Part shown: in pieces, positions 34,805-44,483 of the stretch
Numbering within the stretch: position 1 is the stretch's first letter
Layout of the letters: each line of letters starts with the position of its first letter
Assembly: GCF_009371885.1 (NCBI RefSeq)
Contig: NZ_QLZA01000002.1
Coordinates: 237,347-301,346 of the forward strand
DNA length: 64,000 bases
Reading direction: 5' to 3'
From: Bifidobacterium tibiigranuli
GTDB lineage: Bacteria; Actinomycetota; Actinomycetes; Actinomycetales; Bifidobacteriaceae
Position numbers and translations under genes: made by a program
Notes under the pieces: model-generated
What the model was told of the DNA's origin: nothing
Database searches by the model: none
The model's input: the letters and a program-made list of their open reading frames with translations, nothing else

Positions 34805-37567
34805 ATGACTAACAGTGGCAAGCGAATGATATCCGCTGTGGCGGCGACGGCGATATGCCTCGCTGCATTATTCGGTACCGTGGGCAGCGCGCAGGCGGAT
34901 AACGGTCGCATTGATGACGGCATAGACAGTCAGCAGGTCATTGCCGAGGACGCTTCGCCCCCGATTCTTAAGAGCACGGTTCCTCAGGCAGACGATGCAT
35001 TGCGCAATGATGGATCACGCAACGATGCATCACACAATGATGGAAAATCGTCTCCTCCCACGACTGACCAGCAACAGAGCGATTCGGCGGCGACGGCGCA
35101 ACAGCCCTCGGCTGTCGATCAGCCTGATGGTACGCAGACTTCAGCGCCTGACACATCTCAAACCGAATCGGGCAATGGAATGGACACAGGCAGCGAAACG
35201 GGCAATGATGCCCAGCAAGGCCAACCAGCTTCTGATGGTGCCAAAACGCTGAACTCCAAGGAGCCCCTCGCGGAGAAAACGCAGAGCATTCCTCAGTGCG
35301 CAGCCGGGTATATTTATGGAATCCGCTCTGAGATCGGGCAAATCATACAGGTGGCTCCCAACGGTGGCGTGACGCTTCTGGGCAGCCCCGTGGGCGGGTT
35401 CGGTAGCAAAAACTTCAACGGCTTGGGCATCGGCACTGGCGGCTCGCCTGTATACGCTTTCAACCGCAGCGGCGATGGAAGCGATGACCGCCCGATGATC
35501 TACCGCTTCGACACTGCGACTGGCACCTGGGGTTCGACAGGAACGCGCATTCCAGCAGCGAATTCAAACGGAGTCACATTCATTGCCGGAGCCGTGGATC
35601 TGGACAACGGCCATTACTTCCTGGGGGGCTATGCTTCAAGCGACAGCAGCCGCGTCTTTCGACTGTGGGAATATGCTCCCGGCAATCCGGGCAGCATCGT
35701 CTACAAGGGAAGCGTGGCGACTCCTGGCAGCGGCAACGCCAACGGAGATATCGCCTTCGACACGAATGGCAATCTTTTCATCGTGCGCGGCTCAGGCAAC
35801 ACTACAACCGTCTATTCCGTGACCGCCGCAAATCTGGCGGCGGCCAACGGCGGCACGATTGCCGCGTCGCCTTCCAACTCTGTAAGCAACACGACCGATG
35901 ATGTCAACGGCATTGCCTTCGACTCCACCGGCAAGGGCTATCTCGCTGGGCATGACACTCTTCAATCCTATGATATGCCGGGCTGGACTGGGAGGAAGAC
36001 GGTGACGAGCAGCCTGGGCCACAGCACTGACCTCGCTTCCTGCGGATCTCCACCGACCATTGCGATTGAAAAAGTGGTTCAAGGCGGACGTGCGCAGCAG
36101 GGCGATCAGTTCAAGCTCACGCTCAATCAAGGCGGCACGCAAATCGCCAATGCGACTACCACAGGCAATGCCGCTGGCGTGCAGCCCGACCGCATCGGCC
36201 CGCTTCCAACGGTTCGCGGCGTACCGCTGACATTCGCGGAATCCGCTGCCGGCACGACCAACATGAGCTACTATGCGTCGAGCTACCGCTGCTTGGTCGA
36301 TGGTGTGCAGACGACCCAAGGCAATGGAATTTCCGGCTCCATCACCATCCCCGCGCGCGGCCAAGCTGTGGAATGCCAGTTCTATAACGCCCCGCTCACC
36401 GCCAATGTGGCAATCCACAAGGATGTCAAGGATGGCACCGGCGCAACTGCACCTCGCCAAGGCTGGTCCGTGGGCGCACAAACCCAAGCAACTGCCGGTA
36501 CGGCCACGGTAAATCCCACTGCCACGACTCAGACGACCAATGCGAACGGCGATGCCGCTTGGAAGCTGCGCTTCGGCACGGTGAATGATCGAGCCACGGT
36601 TTCCGTCTCGGAAACCCAGCAGACGGGGTATCAGTTCGATTCCGGCAGTTGCGTGGTCACCCATCTTGACGGCACGACCTCCACGACTGCGCTGACAGGC
36701 ACGGACGCGAAGGCACTCGGCGGCGTCAAGCCGGGCGACAACGTTCAATGCACGTATGTCAACAAAACTATCACCACGCTGACAGTCATCAAGAAGGTCG
36801 CCAACAAGTACGCCGAACCGGCGAAACCTGATGACTTCAAGCTCACTGCGACGCAGCAAGGCGGCAGCGCGAAGCCTTTTGCATCGGGCGTAAGCCAGAA
36901 TGTGCAGCCCGGCAGCTACGAGATCGGCGAGACGCTGCTTCCCGGATACCAGCAGGATGGCATCGCATGCAAGAGCGGGAGCAATCCGGTGGATGTGGTG
37001 GTGACGGACGGGAAAGGCAAGGTCACGGTTCCTGACGCGCAGAACATCGTCTGCACGGTCACCAACAGTGGCAAGCCCGGCTCAGTGACATGGGAGAAGA
37101 CCGATGATGGCGATTCCGGCACCCATCTTTCCGGTTCGCAGTGGACTTTGACCGGTCCTGGTGTACCCGCCGGCACAGTGATCAATGACTGTGTCACTAC
37201 AGGGAACTGCGGCAGCGGTGCCTACGACGATCAGGATCCGCGCCCCGGCTACTTCCAATTGAAGAATCAGAACTGGGCGAACGGATATGTGCTCAAGGAA
37301 TCCAAAGCCCCTGCTGGGTATGAGCGTTCGGATGACGAGCACCAGTACTCGATCTCGGCAAGCAAACTGGACTACGCGTTTGCTGCAGCGTTCGTCAATA
37401 AGCAAAGAACGCCTCCCACGTTGCCCTTGACCGGCGGCATGAGCACCGATGCGTTCATCGCCATAGGCGGTGTACTGGTGGCATCGGCGATCGGAGCAGG
37501 CTTCGTTTTCAGACGCAGGCTTCTACCTAATTCGTTCAATCCGCCCAACGGTCGATCATCGCGATGA
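34805..37567 (+). CDS. LPXTG pilus-tip adhesin (SpaA-type domains)
   Basis: 920 residues. Signal peptide 1-31 (SAQADNG). A Ser/Gln/Asp-rich region (32-155) precedes a beta-rich domain (YIYGIRSEIGQIIQV to about residue 420), then prealbumin-like/SpaA repeats: GRAQQGDQFKLTL, GWSVGAQTQATAG, KPDDFKLTATQQGG, and a last SpaA domain ending YVLKESKAPAGYERS, an E-box with its conserved Glu. Sorting signal LPLTG at 873-877, a hydrophobic helix and RRR follow. GGGAGGAGGAG precedes the ATG. With the FimA-like gene 132 bp downstream it forms a two-gene pilus locus. The likely role is surface or mucin/matrix attachment; the ligand is unknown. Confidence 0.85.
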   Translation: MTNSGKRMISAVAATAICLAALFGTVGSAQADNGRIDDGIDSQQVIAEDASPPILKSTVPQADDALRNDGSRNDASHNDGKSSPPTTDQQQSDSAATAQQPSAVDQPDGTQTSAPDTSQTESGNGMDTGSETGNDAQQGQPASDGAKTLNSKEPLAEKTQSIPQCAAGYIYGIRSEIGQIIQVAPNGGVTLLGSPVGGFGSKNFNGLGIGTGGSPVYAFNRSGDGSDDRPMIYRFDTATGTWGSTGTRIPAANSNGVTFIAGAVDLDNGHYFLGGYASSDSSRVFRLWEYAPGNPGSIVYKGSVATPGSGNANGDIAFDTNGNLFIVRGSGNTTTVYSVTAANLAAANGGTIAASPSNSVSNTTDDVNGIAFDSTGKGYLAGHDTLQSYDMPGWTGRKTVTSSLGHSTDLASCGSPPTIAIEKVVQGGRAQQGDQFKLTLNQGGTQIANATTTGNAAGVQPDRIGPLPTVRGVPLTFAESAAGTTNMSYYASSYRCLVDGVQTTQGNGISGSITIPARGQAVECQFYNAPLTANVAIHKDVKDGTGATAPRQGWSVGAQTQATAGTATVNPTATTQTTNANGDAAWKLRFGTVNDRATVSVSETQQTGYQFDSGSCVVTHLDGTTSTTALTGTDAKALGGVKPGDNVQCTYVNKTITTLTVIKKVANKYAEPAKPDDFKLTATQQGGSAKPFASGVSQNVQPGSYEIGETLLPGYQQDGIACKSGSNPVDVVVTDGKGKVTVPDAQNIVCTVTNSGKPGSVTWEKTDDGDSGTHLSGSQWTLTGPGVPAGTVINDCVTTGNCGSGAYDDQDPRPGYFQLKNQNWANGYVLKESKAPAGYERSDDEHQYSISASKLDYAFAAAFVNKQRTPPTLPLTGGMSTDAFIAIGGVLVASAIGAGFVFRRRLLPNSFNPPNGRSSR

Positions 37568-37699
37568 TCGCTTCCTGCGGCATTGGTGATCTGTGCGCCG
37601 CGCATACAAGTAAATAATGGCAGGCTTCCGGTGACGACGCTGGAACGCACATGTTGGCACCGGATTCAATCATCTGGTGCCGGAAGAAAGGAAACTCCG

Positions 37700-39157
37700 A
37701 TGACACAGGCAGGAAAAGCTTCGTTGGCTCGCCGTTTGGCAGCTGTTGCCGGTGCCTTGGCCGTGGGAATCATGGGCTTGGCTGGCGCTTCGATGACGGC
37801 GAACGCGACGGATGACATCCCGGTCACAGGCGTAGGCAACATCGTGCCCGCCGAAAAGACGTCGCTGACAATCCATAAATATGACGGCAACCCGTCGCAA
37901 AAGCCTGGCGACGGCAGCGAACTGAATGATGTCTCAGCGTTGGGCAACCCGCTCAAGGGTGTGGAGTTCACCATCACGCCGGTTGCTAGCAAGGGTGCTG
38001 CTGCGATTGATCTGGACACTCCCGGTGGCTGGGATCTTATCGATGGCATCAAGGCGACGGATGTCACCGCGGCGGGAAGCGTGTATAAGCTCGGTTCCCC
38101 TGCAACGGTGGTGACAACCGATGAGAGCGGCGTCGGCAAGCTGGCTGACGGCACGGTGCCGGTGCTGCCGCATGGTCTGTATCTGGTCACGGAGACCGGT
38201 TACGGCGACAACGTCATCAAGACCGAGGCCGCACCGTTCCTGGTGACGCTTCCGCTGCCGCAGGGCAATGGCAAGTGGCTCTACAAGGTGCACGCCTACC
38301 CGAAGAACGTAGTGGACACCAATGTGCCGACGAAGGAAGTCAAGGATCCGACCGATGGGAGAGTGACGATTGGCTCCACGGTTCCGTGGACCATCAAGGC
38401 GCCGGTGCAGCCGAGCAAGCCGGGTACGATCACGTCCTTTGTGATTTCGGACAAGCTCGATCCGCGCCTGACATTCAAGGACCTGTCGATCGAGGGCTTC
38501 ACCAAGGACACGGATTACACTGTGGCGGTTGACAATGCGACCAATACCGTCACGATTACCTTTGTCACCGGTCAGCCGGGGGTTGGCGTCAAGAAGCTCA
38601 AGGCAGGCGATCTCGTCACGGTCACGCTGAACACCACGGTTACATCCCTAGGCAACGGCGTGATTCCCAACGAGGCGCTCGTATTCACCAATGACGGCAA
38701 GGGCAAGCCAACCACCAAGCCGACCACGAACTGGGGTCCGCTTGAGGTGCTGAAATACGCCAAGGGCGACCCTGCCAAGACGCTCGCCGGCGCTGAGTTC
38801 ACTGTCTATTCGGATGAAGCTGTGACCAAGATTGTCGGCACCTTCGTGACCGGAGCGGACGGCAAAGGGTCAATCGCCCTGTTTGTTGGCAACAACGATG
38901 ATGTCTCCCAGGACTATTGGATCAAGGAAACCAAGGCTCCGGCCGGCTATGTGCTTGACGCTACGGTGCGCAAGGTAACCGTGAAAGCGGGTGCCACGGC
39001 CACTCAGCCTTACGGAGTTGAAAACGTGCAGCAGGGCCACCCGAATCTGCCGCTCACCGGTGCCTCTGGCACGGTTGCGATGACTCTGGGCGGTCTGACG
39101 CTGGTTCTGGTCGGTGCGGGAGCCTACGTGCTGGCGCGTAAGCGTTCGGCTCGCTAA
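37700..39157 (+). CDS. fimA: FimA-like major pilin, LPXTG-anchored
   Basis: 485 residues from ATG at 37700 (AAAGGAAA upstream). Signal peptide 1-36 (MTANATDD). The pilin motif is WLYKVHAYPKNVV with K202, the lysine a class C sortase would join to the next subunit. An isopeptide-forming D2-like domain (VTIGSTVPWTIKAPV) and a SpaA domain with E-box YWIKETKAPAGY follow. Sorting signal LPLTG at 450-454, then helix and RKRSAR. This is the shaft subunit of a sortase-built pilus. A strong terminator ends the locus. The symbol follows bifidobacterial usage. Confidence 0.88.
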   Translation: MTQAGKASLARRLAAVAGALAVGIMGLAGASMTANATDDIPVTGVGNIVPAEKTSLTIHKYDGNPSQKPGDGSELNDVSALGNPLKGVEFTITPVASKGAAAIDLDTPGGWDLIDGIKATDVTAAGSVYKLGSPATVVTTDESGVGKLADGTVPVLPHGLYLVTETGYGDNVIKTEAAPFLVTLPLPQGNGKWLYKVHAYPKNVVDTNVPTKEVKDPTDGRVTIGSTVPWTIKAPVQPSKPGTITSFVISDKLDPRLTFKDLSIEGFTKDTDYTVAVDNATNTVTITFVTGQPGVGVKKLKAGDLVTVTLNTTVTSLGNGVIPNEALVFTNDGKGKPTTKPTTNWGPLEVLKYAKGDPAKTLAGAEFTVYSDEAVTKIVGTFVTGADGKGSIALFVGNNDDVSQDYWIKETKAPAGYVLDATVRKVTVKAGATATQPYGVENVQQGHPNLPLTGASGTVAMTLGGLTLVLVGAGAYVLARKRSAR

Positions 39158-39174
39158 TCAGACCAGTCACTGAG

Positions 39175-39233
39175 GTGACGCAGTAAAGAGGGTGGGAAGA
39201 GCAGATGCCTTCCCACCCTCTTTACTGCGTCAC
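39175..39233. terminator. bidirectional terminator after fimA (25-bp perfect stem)
   Basis: Arms 39175-39199 and 39209-39233 are perfect complements around a 9-nt loop. The base is GTGACGCAG/CTGCGTCAC. It separates convergent fimA and nitroreductase genes. Confidence 0.75.
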
Positions 39234-39287
39234 CGTGCCGAAGGTGCATCGGTGCCATGTGCCATAGGTGTGCCTGTCGCCTGTCCG

Positions 39288-40136
39288 TCAGCGTTCGAGC
39301 GTGAAGCCCTGGCCTTGCGCGACAGGGCCGACTGATTTCGTCAGATTGGCGGGATCGGTCGCCTTGGCGGTCGTCTGGGTGCTGAAGGCGTCCACAGGGC
39401 GTTCGGTGTGGCGCAGGTCGTAGTACTGGTGCACGATCGCGTCGTAATCGGGCAGCGGTCCGAGCACGCTGTCGTCATCATCGGGGTAAGCGTTCTCGAA
39501 GAACTGCATCGAACGGGGCATGCGCGGCTTGGGTGCCGGGGTCTGATCGGGCTCGCCGATTGCCAGTCCCAGAACCGGGTAGGTGTATTCGGGCAGCTGC
39601 AGCGCGTCGATGATGGCCTGCGCATTATTGAGCAGCGAGCCGAGGTACACGCAGCCGAGTCCCAGCGAATTCGCCGCCGTCTCCATCGCGTGCAGTGCGA
39701 GCACGGCATCGTTCTGTGCTTGGGAGAAGCGATAGCTCGTATTCAGTGTGAATGCGTCGCTGTGCGCGTCGACGCCACTGCGTGCGGCGATGGCCGCGTT
39801 GCGATGCTCGTCGAGGACAAACACATAGAGCAGCGGCGCCTCGCCGATGTAGTGCTGGTTGCCGATCTGCGCCATGCGCTGGCGCAGCGATTCGTCGGTG
39901 ATGCGGATGGCGGACCAGTCGTTGAGGTATTCGCTGGAAGCGGCATGCTGCGCCACGGTTTCCAGCGTCGCGATGATCTCTTCGGCTATCGGGTTCGGCT
40001 TGAACTTGCGAATGGAACGTCGCTGCAGCAGCGTTTCGATAACGGGATTGGTGACGGTGCCGGTGGCCAGGCTGTCGGCGGCAACGGTCTCGGCGGCAGC
40101 GGCGGTCTCGGCGGAAGTATTGGAAGTATCAGACAT
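39288..40136 (-). CDS. nitroreductase family protein
   Basis: 282 residues. FMN-dependent NAD(P)H oxidoreductase of the NfsA/FRP type. Seen: LLQRRSIRKFKPNPI (about 35-49) with FMN-binding Arg/Ser residues, HAMETAANSLGLGCVYLGSLLNNAQAI, and LPLTG-unrelated YPVLGLAIGEPD. An Ala/Thr-rich tail of about 28 residues precedes the domain. These enzymes reduce nitro compounds, quinones or flavins; the true substrate is unknown. Convergent with fimA and independent of it. Confidence 0.88.
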   Translation of the reverse strand: MSDTSNTSAETAAAAETVAADSLATGTVTNPVIETLLQRRSIRKFKPNPIAEEIIATLETVAQHAASSEYLNDWSAIRITDESLRQRMAQIGNQHYIGEAPLLYVFVLDEHRNAAIAARSGVDAHSDAFTLNTSYRFSQAQNDAVLALHAMETAANSLGLGCVYLGSLLNNAQAIIDALQLPEYTYPVLGLAIGEPDQTPAPKPRMPRSMQFFENAYPDDDDSVLGPLPDYDAIVHQYYDLRHTERPVDAFSTQTTAKATDPANLTKSVGPVAQGQGFTLER

Positions 40137-40251
40137 ACCGTTATTCTCGCAAGCGGTCGTCCCATTCGGGCGAGGGTTTAGCTGTGAGGAAAGAGCGGGG
40201 GGCTGGCTTGGCCGAATAATCGACTCGCCAGCGTCGGCCGCTTTACCCGCC

Positions 40252-40638
40252 CTACTTGTTCTGGCGCTTGACCTGCCGATGCGAGACGAAGGCTCGAGAG
40301 CCCGTAACCGATAGCTGGGAGAGAATCGCGCCGAACGCCGCTGACAGTCCGGCGAACAACAGGGTCATCAGCAGCCCTTGCTGGGCATCGTCCTCGGAAC
40401 TGCCGGAATGCCGGCGCGCGGCTCCCTTATTCCACAAGGTCTGAAATATCTTGCCGGCAACCAGCCCGGTCAGCGCAGGCACGGCGGCCTTGAAGATCTT
40501 GTCGCCGAGGGTATCGGGGTCGTTCTTTAGCGCGCGTGTCATCGCATCCACCTTGCTGTCGACGGCGCCCAGGCCATCGACGATGCTATTGGCCGATTTC
40601 CCCAGACGCACTTCGGAGTCCTTGCTTGTGTCGCTCAT
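40252..40638 (-). CDS. DUF4235 membrane protein
   Basis: 128 residues from the ATG at 40638 (MSDTSKDSEV); a GTG/ATG frame reaching 40656 is less likely. Two membrane segments: AAVPALTGLVAGKIFQTLW and LLMTLLFAGLSAAFGAILSQL, separated by a short polar stretch. The GxxAGKIFxxLW pattern is that of DUF4235, small actinobacterial membrane proteins of unknown function. A basic C-terminus (HRQVKRQNK) follows. Confidence 0.72.
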   Translation of the reverse strand: MSDTSKDSEVRLGKSANSIVDGLGAVDSKVDAMTRALKNDPDTLGDKIFKAAVPALTGLVAGKIFQTLWNKGAARRHSGSSEDDAQQGLLMTLLFAGLSAAFGAILSQLSVTGSRAFVSHRQVKRQNK

Positions 40639-40852
40639 AGTCCTATAGTAATTCACCTAGCGTTCGACAAAAACAAGGTACGCGCTGCGATGAGTGTAGA
40701 GCAAGCCGGATTGCAGAGCTATGCCCTGGCTCCGGTGTGCAGTTGCGCAGATCGAGCGCGAGACCGACGCGCGGCTGGTATAGGGACGACGCGCGGCCCA
40801 GATATGCGACCATCAGATATGTGGCCAGTACAACACGTACTACAGTAGGGCT

Positions 40853-41548
40853 ATGAACGATTTTCACATTTCAGGCAACGGCGCCTCTCAGACCGGTCAC
40901 CTGGTGCTGCTGCGCCATGGCGAGACCGTGTGGAGCGTGTCCGGGCAACATACAGGGCGCACCGATCTCCCGCTGACCGATGCCGGCGAGCAGCAGGCCG
41001 TCGAAGCCGGCGCACGAATTCGGCAGGCATACCCGGAGGGCTTCGGCTCGCAAGTATTTTCCAGCCCCTTGCGCCGGGCCAGGCAGACCGCGCACGATGC
41101 CGGATTCGGCGATGCGCGCGTGTGCCCCGGCATCGCCGAATGGGATTACGGCCGCGCCGAGGGCCGCACGCGCGCCCAGCTCGGTGACGCCTTGGGCCGC
41201 AGCTGGGATTTGTGGCGCGACGGCACTGAAGCGCTGGGGGCCGAGCTAGAAGGGGACCACATCGAAACCCTGCCATCCGGCCAGCAGGTGAACGTGCATA
41301 ACGGGCCGGGCGAGACCATCGCGCAGGTCGCGGCCCGCGCCGCCGAGGTCGCGCAGAAGATGCTGCCGATCATCCTGGCCGGTCAGGACGTGCTGCTCGT
41401 CGCCCACGCGCATATCCTGCGCATCTTGACGACCCAGTGGCTCGGCGTCGACCCGCATCTCGCCAGGCTGCTGCGCCTCGACACCGCGCACTATTCGGCG
41501 TTGGGCGTGTACAAGGGCGACCCGGTGATCGAGCACTGGAATCTGTAA
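40853..41548 (+). CDS. histidine phosphatase family protein
   Basis: 231 residues. The phosphoglycerate mutase-like fold has the phospho-acceptor motif LLRHGETVW with R21, H22, G23, a second R in SSPLRRARQTA, the acid IAEWDYGRAEG, and a final His in LLVAHAHILR. This set indicates a phosphatase rather than a true mutase; bifidobacterial glycolysis uses another copy. The substrate is unknown. No strong ribosome site is seen before the ATG. Confidence 0.9.
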   Translation: MNDFHISGNGASQTGHLVLLRHGETVWSVSGQHTGRTDLPLTDAGEQQAVEAGARIRQAYPEGFGSQVFSSPLRRARQTAHDAGFGDARVCPGIAEWDYGRAEGRTRAQLGDALGRSWDLWRDGTEALGAELEGDHIETLPSGQQVNVHNGPGETIAQVAARAAEVAQKMLPIILAGQDVLLVAHAHILRILTTQWLGVDPHLARLLRLDTAHYSALGVYKGDPVIEHWNL

Positions 41549-41703
41549 TGAGCCTTTACCTCAGCGAGTGTGAGTTGCCCCACAGGCTGAGGTGATTGGC
41601 CCAATATATCGTGTGCGATTCGCCTTCGGCGGCTGGCAATTTTCGGCTGATGCCAACAGATTTCGCCGCTGGCATCTCGGCAGTTCTGCTCCTAGGCCAG
41701 CGT

Positions 41704-41732
41704 TTGCAGGGCAAGGGGAAATACGGTATAAC
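41704..41732 (+). promoter_or_regulatory. putative promoter of the first sugar-binding protein
   Basis: TTGCAG (41704-41709) and TATAAC (41727-41732) lie 17 bp apart. Transcription would begin near 41740, about 80 nt before the ATG at 41820. Confidence 0.6.
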
Positions 41733-41819
41733 GAAACTGAACACAAGGCTGTGTTCTGGCGGTCATAACGCGATGTAGCGCTCTGATGCGCCGAGTATAG
41801 GAAATGAAAGGATTCGAAG

Positions 41820-43151
41820 ATGAATCGCATAATGAAGTCAGCGATGGCGATTGTCGCCGTTACCGCCATGTCGTTAGGGGCGCTCGCCGGATGCGGCGGG
41901 TCAGGTGCGTCCGACAGCGGCAAAGGCAAGGTGTACTTCCTCAACTTCAAGCCGGAGGCGGCTGATCAGTGGAAAGATCTCGCGGCGACGTACACCAAGG
42001 AAACTGGCGTGCCGATGACCGTGCAAACGGCGGCCTCCGGCACTTACGAGCAGCAGTTGAAGAGCGAGATGGCCAAAAGCGAGGCCCCGACGCTTTTCCA
42101 GGTCAACGGGCCAGTCGGCTATGCGAACTGGAAGTCGTACACGGCCGATCTCAAGGACACCGAGTTGTACAAGCAGCTGCAGAATCCGGATGTGGCGCTC
42201 AAGGACGGCGGCAAGGTCGTCGGCATACCTTACGCGATGGAGACCTATGGCCTGATCTACAACAAGGACATCCTCAAGAAGTACTTCGCGATGCCTGGGG
42301 CCAAGGCGAAGTCGGTCAAGGACATCGACTCCTTCGCAAAGCTCAAGGCAGTGACTGACGACATGCAGGCACGCAAGGGCGACCTTGGCATCAAGGGCGC
42401 CTTCACCTCGGCTGGATTCGATTCCAGCTCGGATTGGCGCTTCAAGACCCATCTGGCGAACATCCCGCTCTACTACGAGCTGAAGAAGGACAATATCACC
42501 ACGCAGCCCGCGACCATCAAGGGCACGTACATGCCCCAGTTCAAGGACATCTTCGATCTCTACCTCAAGGATTCCACGACCGAGCCGACCCAGTTGAGCT
42601 CGAAGACCGGCGATGATGCGAACTCCGAATTCGCCCTCGGGGAGGCGGCCTTCTACCAGAACGGCACATGGGCCTGGAGCGATTTGCAGAAGGCCGGCAT
42701 GGATGCCAGTCAGGTGAGCATGCTGCCGATTTACATCGGCGCTCCGGGCGAGAAGGACCAGGGCTTGGCCACAGGGTCCGAGAACTACTGGTGTGTCAAC
42801 GCCAAGGCCTCCAAGGAGGACCAGCAGGCCACCAAGGACTTCCTCAAGTGGGTCATCACGTCGGACGCGGGCAAGAACGCGCTGAGCAAGGATATGGGCT
42901 TCACGACGCCATTCAAGACCTTCGCGGACATCAAGGCGGACAACCCGTTGGTTCAGGCTGCCGTTGACGACCAGAAGTCCGGCAAGACCCCGGTCGGCTG
43001 GAACTTCACGCTGATGCCGTCCGAGCAGTGGAAGAACGCTTTGGGCAATGCGATGCTTGAATACGCGCAGGGAACCGGCTCGTGGGATGCGGTCAAGTCT
43101 GCATACGTCGACGGCTGGGCCAAGGAATACCAGGCCGCGCACGCGGGCTGA
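41820..43151 (+). CDS. carbohydrate ABC transporter substrate-binding lipoprotein 1
   Basis: 443 residues. Lipoprotein signal with lipobox LAGC (C25). Family 1 extracellular binding protein: YTKETGVPMTVQTAASGTYEQQLKSE, GIPYAMETYGLIYNKDIL, SEFALGEAAFYQNGTWAWSDL, YWCVNAKASKEDQQATKDFLKW. It binds oligosaccharides outside the cell for the permease pair encoded 480 bp downstream. Two further paralogues are at 45547 and 53034. The sugar is inferred to be an alpha-glucoside from neighbouring GH31/GH13 genes. AAAGGA precedes the ATG. Confidence 0.9.
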   Translation: MNRIMKSAMAIVAVTAMSLGALAGCGGSGASDSGKGKVYFLNFKPEAADQWKDLAATYTKETGVPMTVQTAASGTYEQQLKSEMAKSEAPTLFQVNGPVGYANWKSYTADLKDTELYKQLQNPDVALKDGGKVVGIPYAMETYGLIYNKDILKKYFAMPGAKAKSVKDIDSFAKLKAVTDDMQARKGDLGIKGAFTSAGFDSSSDWRFKTHLANIPLYYELKKDNITTQPATIKGTYMPQFKDIFDLYLKDSTTEPTQLSSKTGDDANSEFALGEAAFYQNGTWAWSDLQKAGMDASQVSMLPIYIGAPGEKDQGLATGSENYWCVNAKASKEDQQATKDFLKWVITSDAGKNALSKDMGFTTPFKTFADIKADNPLVQAAVDDQKSGKTPVGWNFTLMPSEQWKNALGNAMLEYAQGTGSWDAVKSAYVDGWAKEYQAAHAG

Positions 43152-43176
43152 TGCGCTATCTGTCAGCTATGCGTTG

Positions 43177-43224
43177 GGCCGGCCTTCGACCGCTGCGATT
43201 GATGTCGCTGCGCGGAGGCCGGCC
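43177..43224 (+). terminator. putative stem-loop after binding protein 1
   Basis: GGCCGGCCT (43177-43185) pairs with AGGCCGGCC (43216-43224) around a 30-nt loop, 26 bp after the stop. It could limit read-through into the permeases so that the binding protein is made in excess, as is usual. No T-run. Confidence 0.4.
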
Positions 43225-43360
43225 TGCCTGTTGTATTGCTCACCGCCTTTGCGCTAGGGGCAGTAATATGGGAAAGCAGTATGGATTGGATGCAAGGAGC
43301 TAAGGTGTGCTCTGAAGCAACGAGTCTATGAAGCAATGACACGAAATAGCGTCCTATACG

Positions 43361-43472
43361 ACAAACGTTTTCATTACTTTATGTAGAGTGAAAATCCAGC
43401 AATATCAACGATTCTTACTAACTGCTGAAAAGAAATGCAGAAAGAAACGACTTGAAATGACAACGTTTTGAC
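43361..43472. promoter_or_regulatory. two LacI-type operator candidates upstream of the permeases
   Basis: ACAAACGTTTTC (43361-43372) and GACAACGTTTTGAC (43459-43472) both carry the CG-centred AACGTT core of LacI-family operators, 98 bp apart, close to nine helical turns. They precede the permease start by about 160-270 bp. Two LacI genes are encoded at 56-58.5 kb. The remaining sequence of 43152-43628 holds no gene. Confidence 0.5.
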
Positions 43473-43628
43473 TCTGGAAGGCAAAGATGATAGTGTCATT
43501 TCAGTCAATCAAAGAACAGTGATGTTCCGGAACTGACGCATACAAATCAACAATGAGTCAATACAACACGACAATAGGCGTCGCACATGGCTGTGCAGCC
43601 TATCTCAAAGAAGAGAGGAGGTTCTGTC

Positions 43629-44483
43629 GTGATTACTATGGCTGGCAAAACGATACGTAAGTGGTGGGCATTATTCGCCCTGCCTACGTTCGCGTCCTTC
43701 CTGATTGGTTTCATCGCACCGTTCGTCATGGGTATATATCTGAGCTTCTGCAGGTTCAGCACAGTGACGGACGCGAAGTTCGTAGGGTTGCAAAACTATA
43801 CGGCGGCAATCGCCGACAGAGAGTTCTGGCGCTCGCTGGTGTATACGGTGGCCTTCACCTTGGTAACGGTGGTTGTGGTGAACATCGTCGCATTCGCCAT
43901 CGCCTATATGCTGACGAAGGCCGTCAAGGGAGCGAATATCTTCCGCTCCGTGTTCTTCATGCCGAATCTGATCGGCGGCATCATCCTGGGCTATATCTGG
44001 CTGCTGCTGCTCAACGGCGTGCTGGCGCACTGGAGCCGCTCGATTACCTATTCGGGCACTTACGGCTTCTGGGGCATGGTCATGCTCTATTGCTGGCAGC
44101 AAATCGGCTACATGATGATCATCTACATCGCAGGGCTGCAAGCGCTGCCCGGCGACGTCATCGAGGCTGCTGCGGTGGACGGCGCAAGTTCGCGTCAGAC
44201 CATGTTCCGCATCACGATTCCGCTCATGATGCCCTCGATCACCGTGTGCACCTTCCTGACCATGACCAACGGCTTCAAGATGTTCGATCAGAACCTGGCG
44301 CTAACCAACGGTGCTCCGTCGAACACCTCCGAGCTGCTGGCCCTGAACATCTACCGCACCTTCTACGGGCGCGCAGGCTTTGAAGGCGTGGGTCAGGCGA
44401 AGGCAGTCATATTCTTCCTGATTGTGGCCGTGATTGCCATCGTCCAGAACCGTCTGTCCACAAGCAGGGAGGTGACAGCATGA
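43629..44483 (+). CDS. carbohydrate ABC transporter permease (MalF type)
   Basis: 284 residues from GTG at 43629, preceded by AGAGGAGG seven bases away; an ATG at 43587 has a poorer context. Six transmembrane helices. The EAA loop that docks the ATPase reads DVIEAAAVDGASSRQTMFRITIPLMMPS. With the next gene it forms the membrane channel of a CUT1 sugar importer. The ATG of the second permease overlaps its stop by four bases. No ATP-binding subunit is in the window. Confidence 0.9.
   Translation: MITMAGKTIRKWWALFALPTFASFLIGFIAPFVMGIYLSFCRFSTVTDAKFVGLQNYTAAIADREFWRSLVYTVAFTLVTVVVVNIVAFAIAYMLTKAVKGANIFRSVFFMPNLIGGIILGYIWLLLLNGVLAHWSRSITYSGTYGFWGMVMLYCWQQIGYMMIIYIAGLQALPGDVIEAAAVDGASSRQTMFRITIPLMMPSITVCTFLTMTNGFKMFDQNLALTNGAPSNTSELLALNIYRTFYGRAGFEGVGQAKAVIFFLIVAVIAIVQNRLSTSREVTA

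Noticed and set aside
41901..43142. 413-codon minus-strand frame opposite binding protein 1
   Set aside because: Shadow of a clear lipoprotein gene on the other strand.
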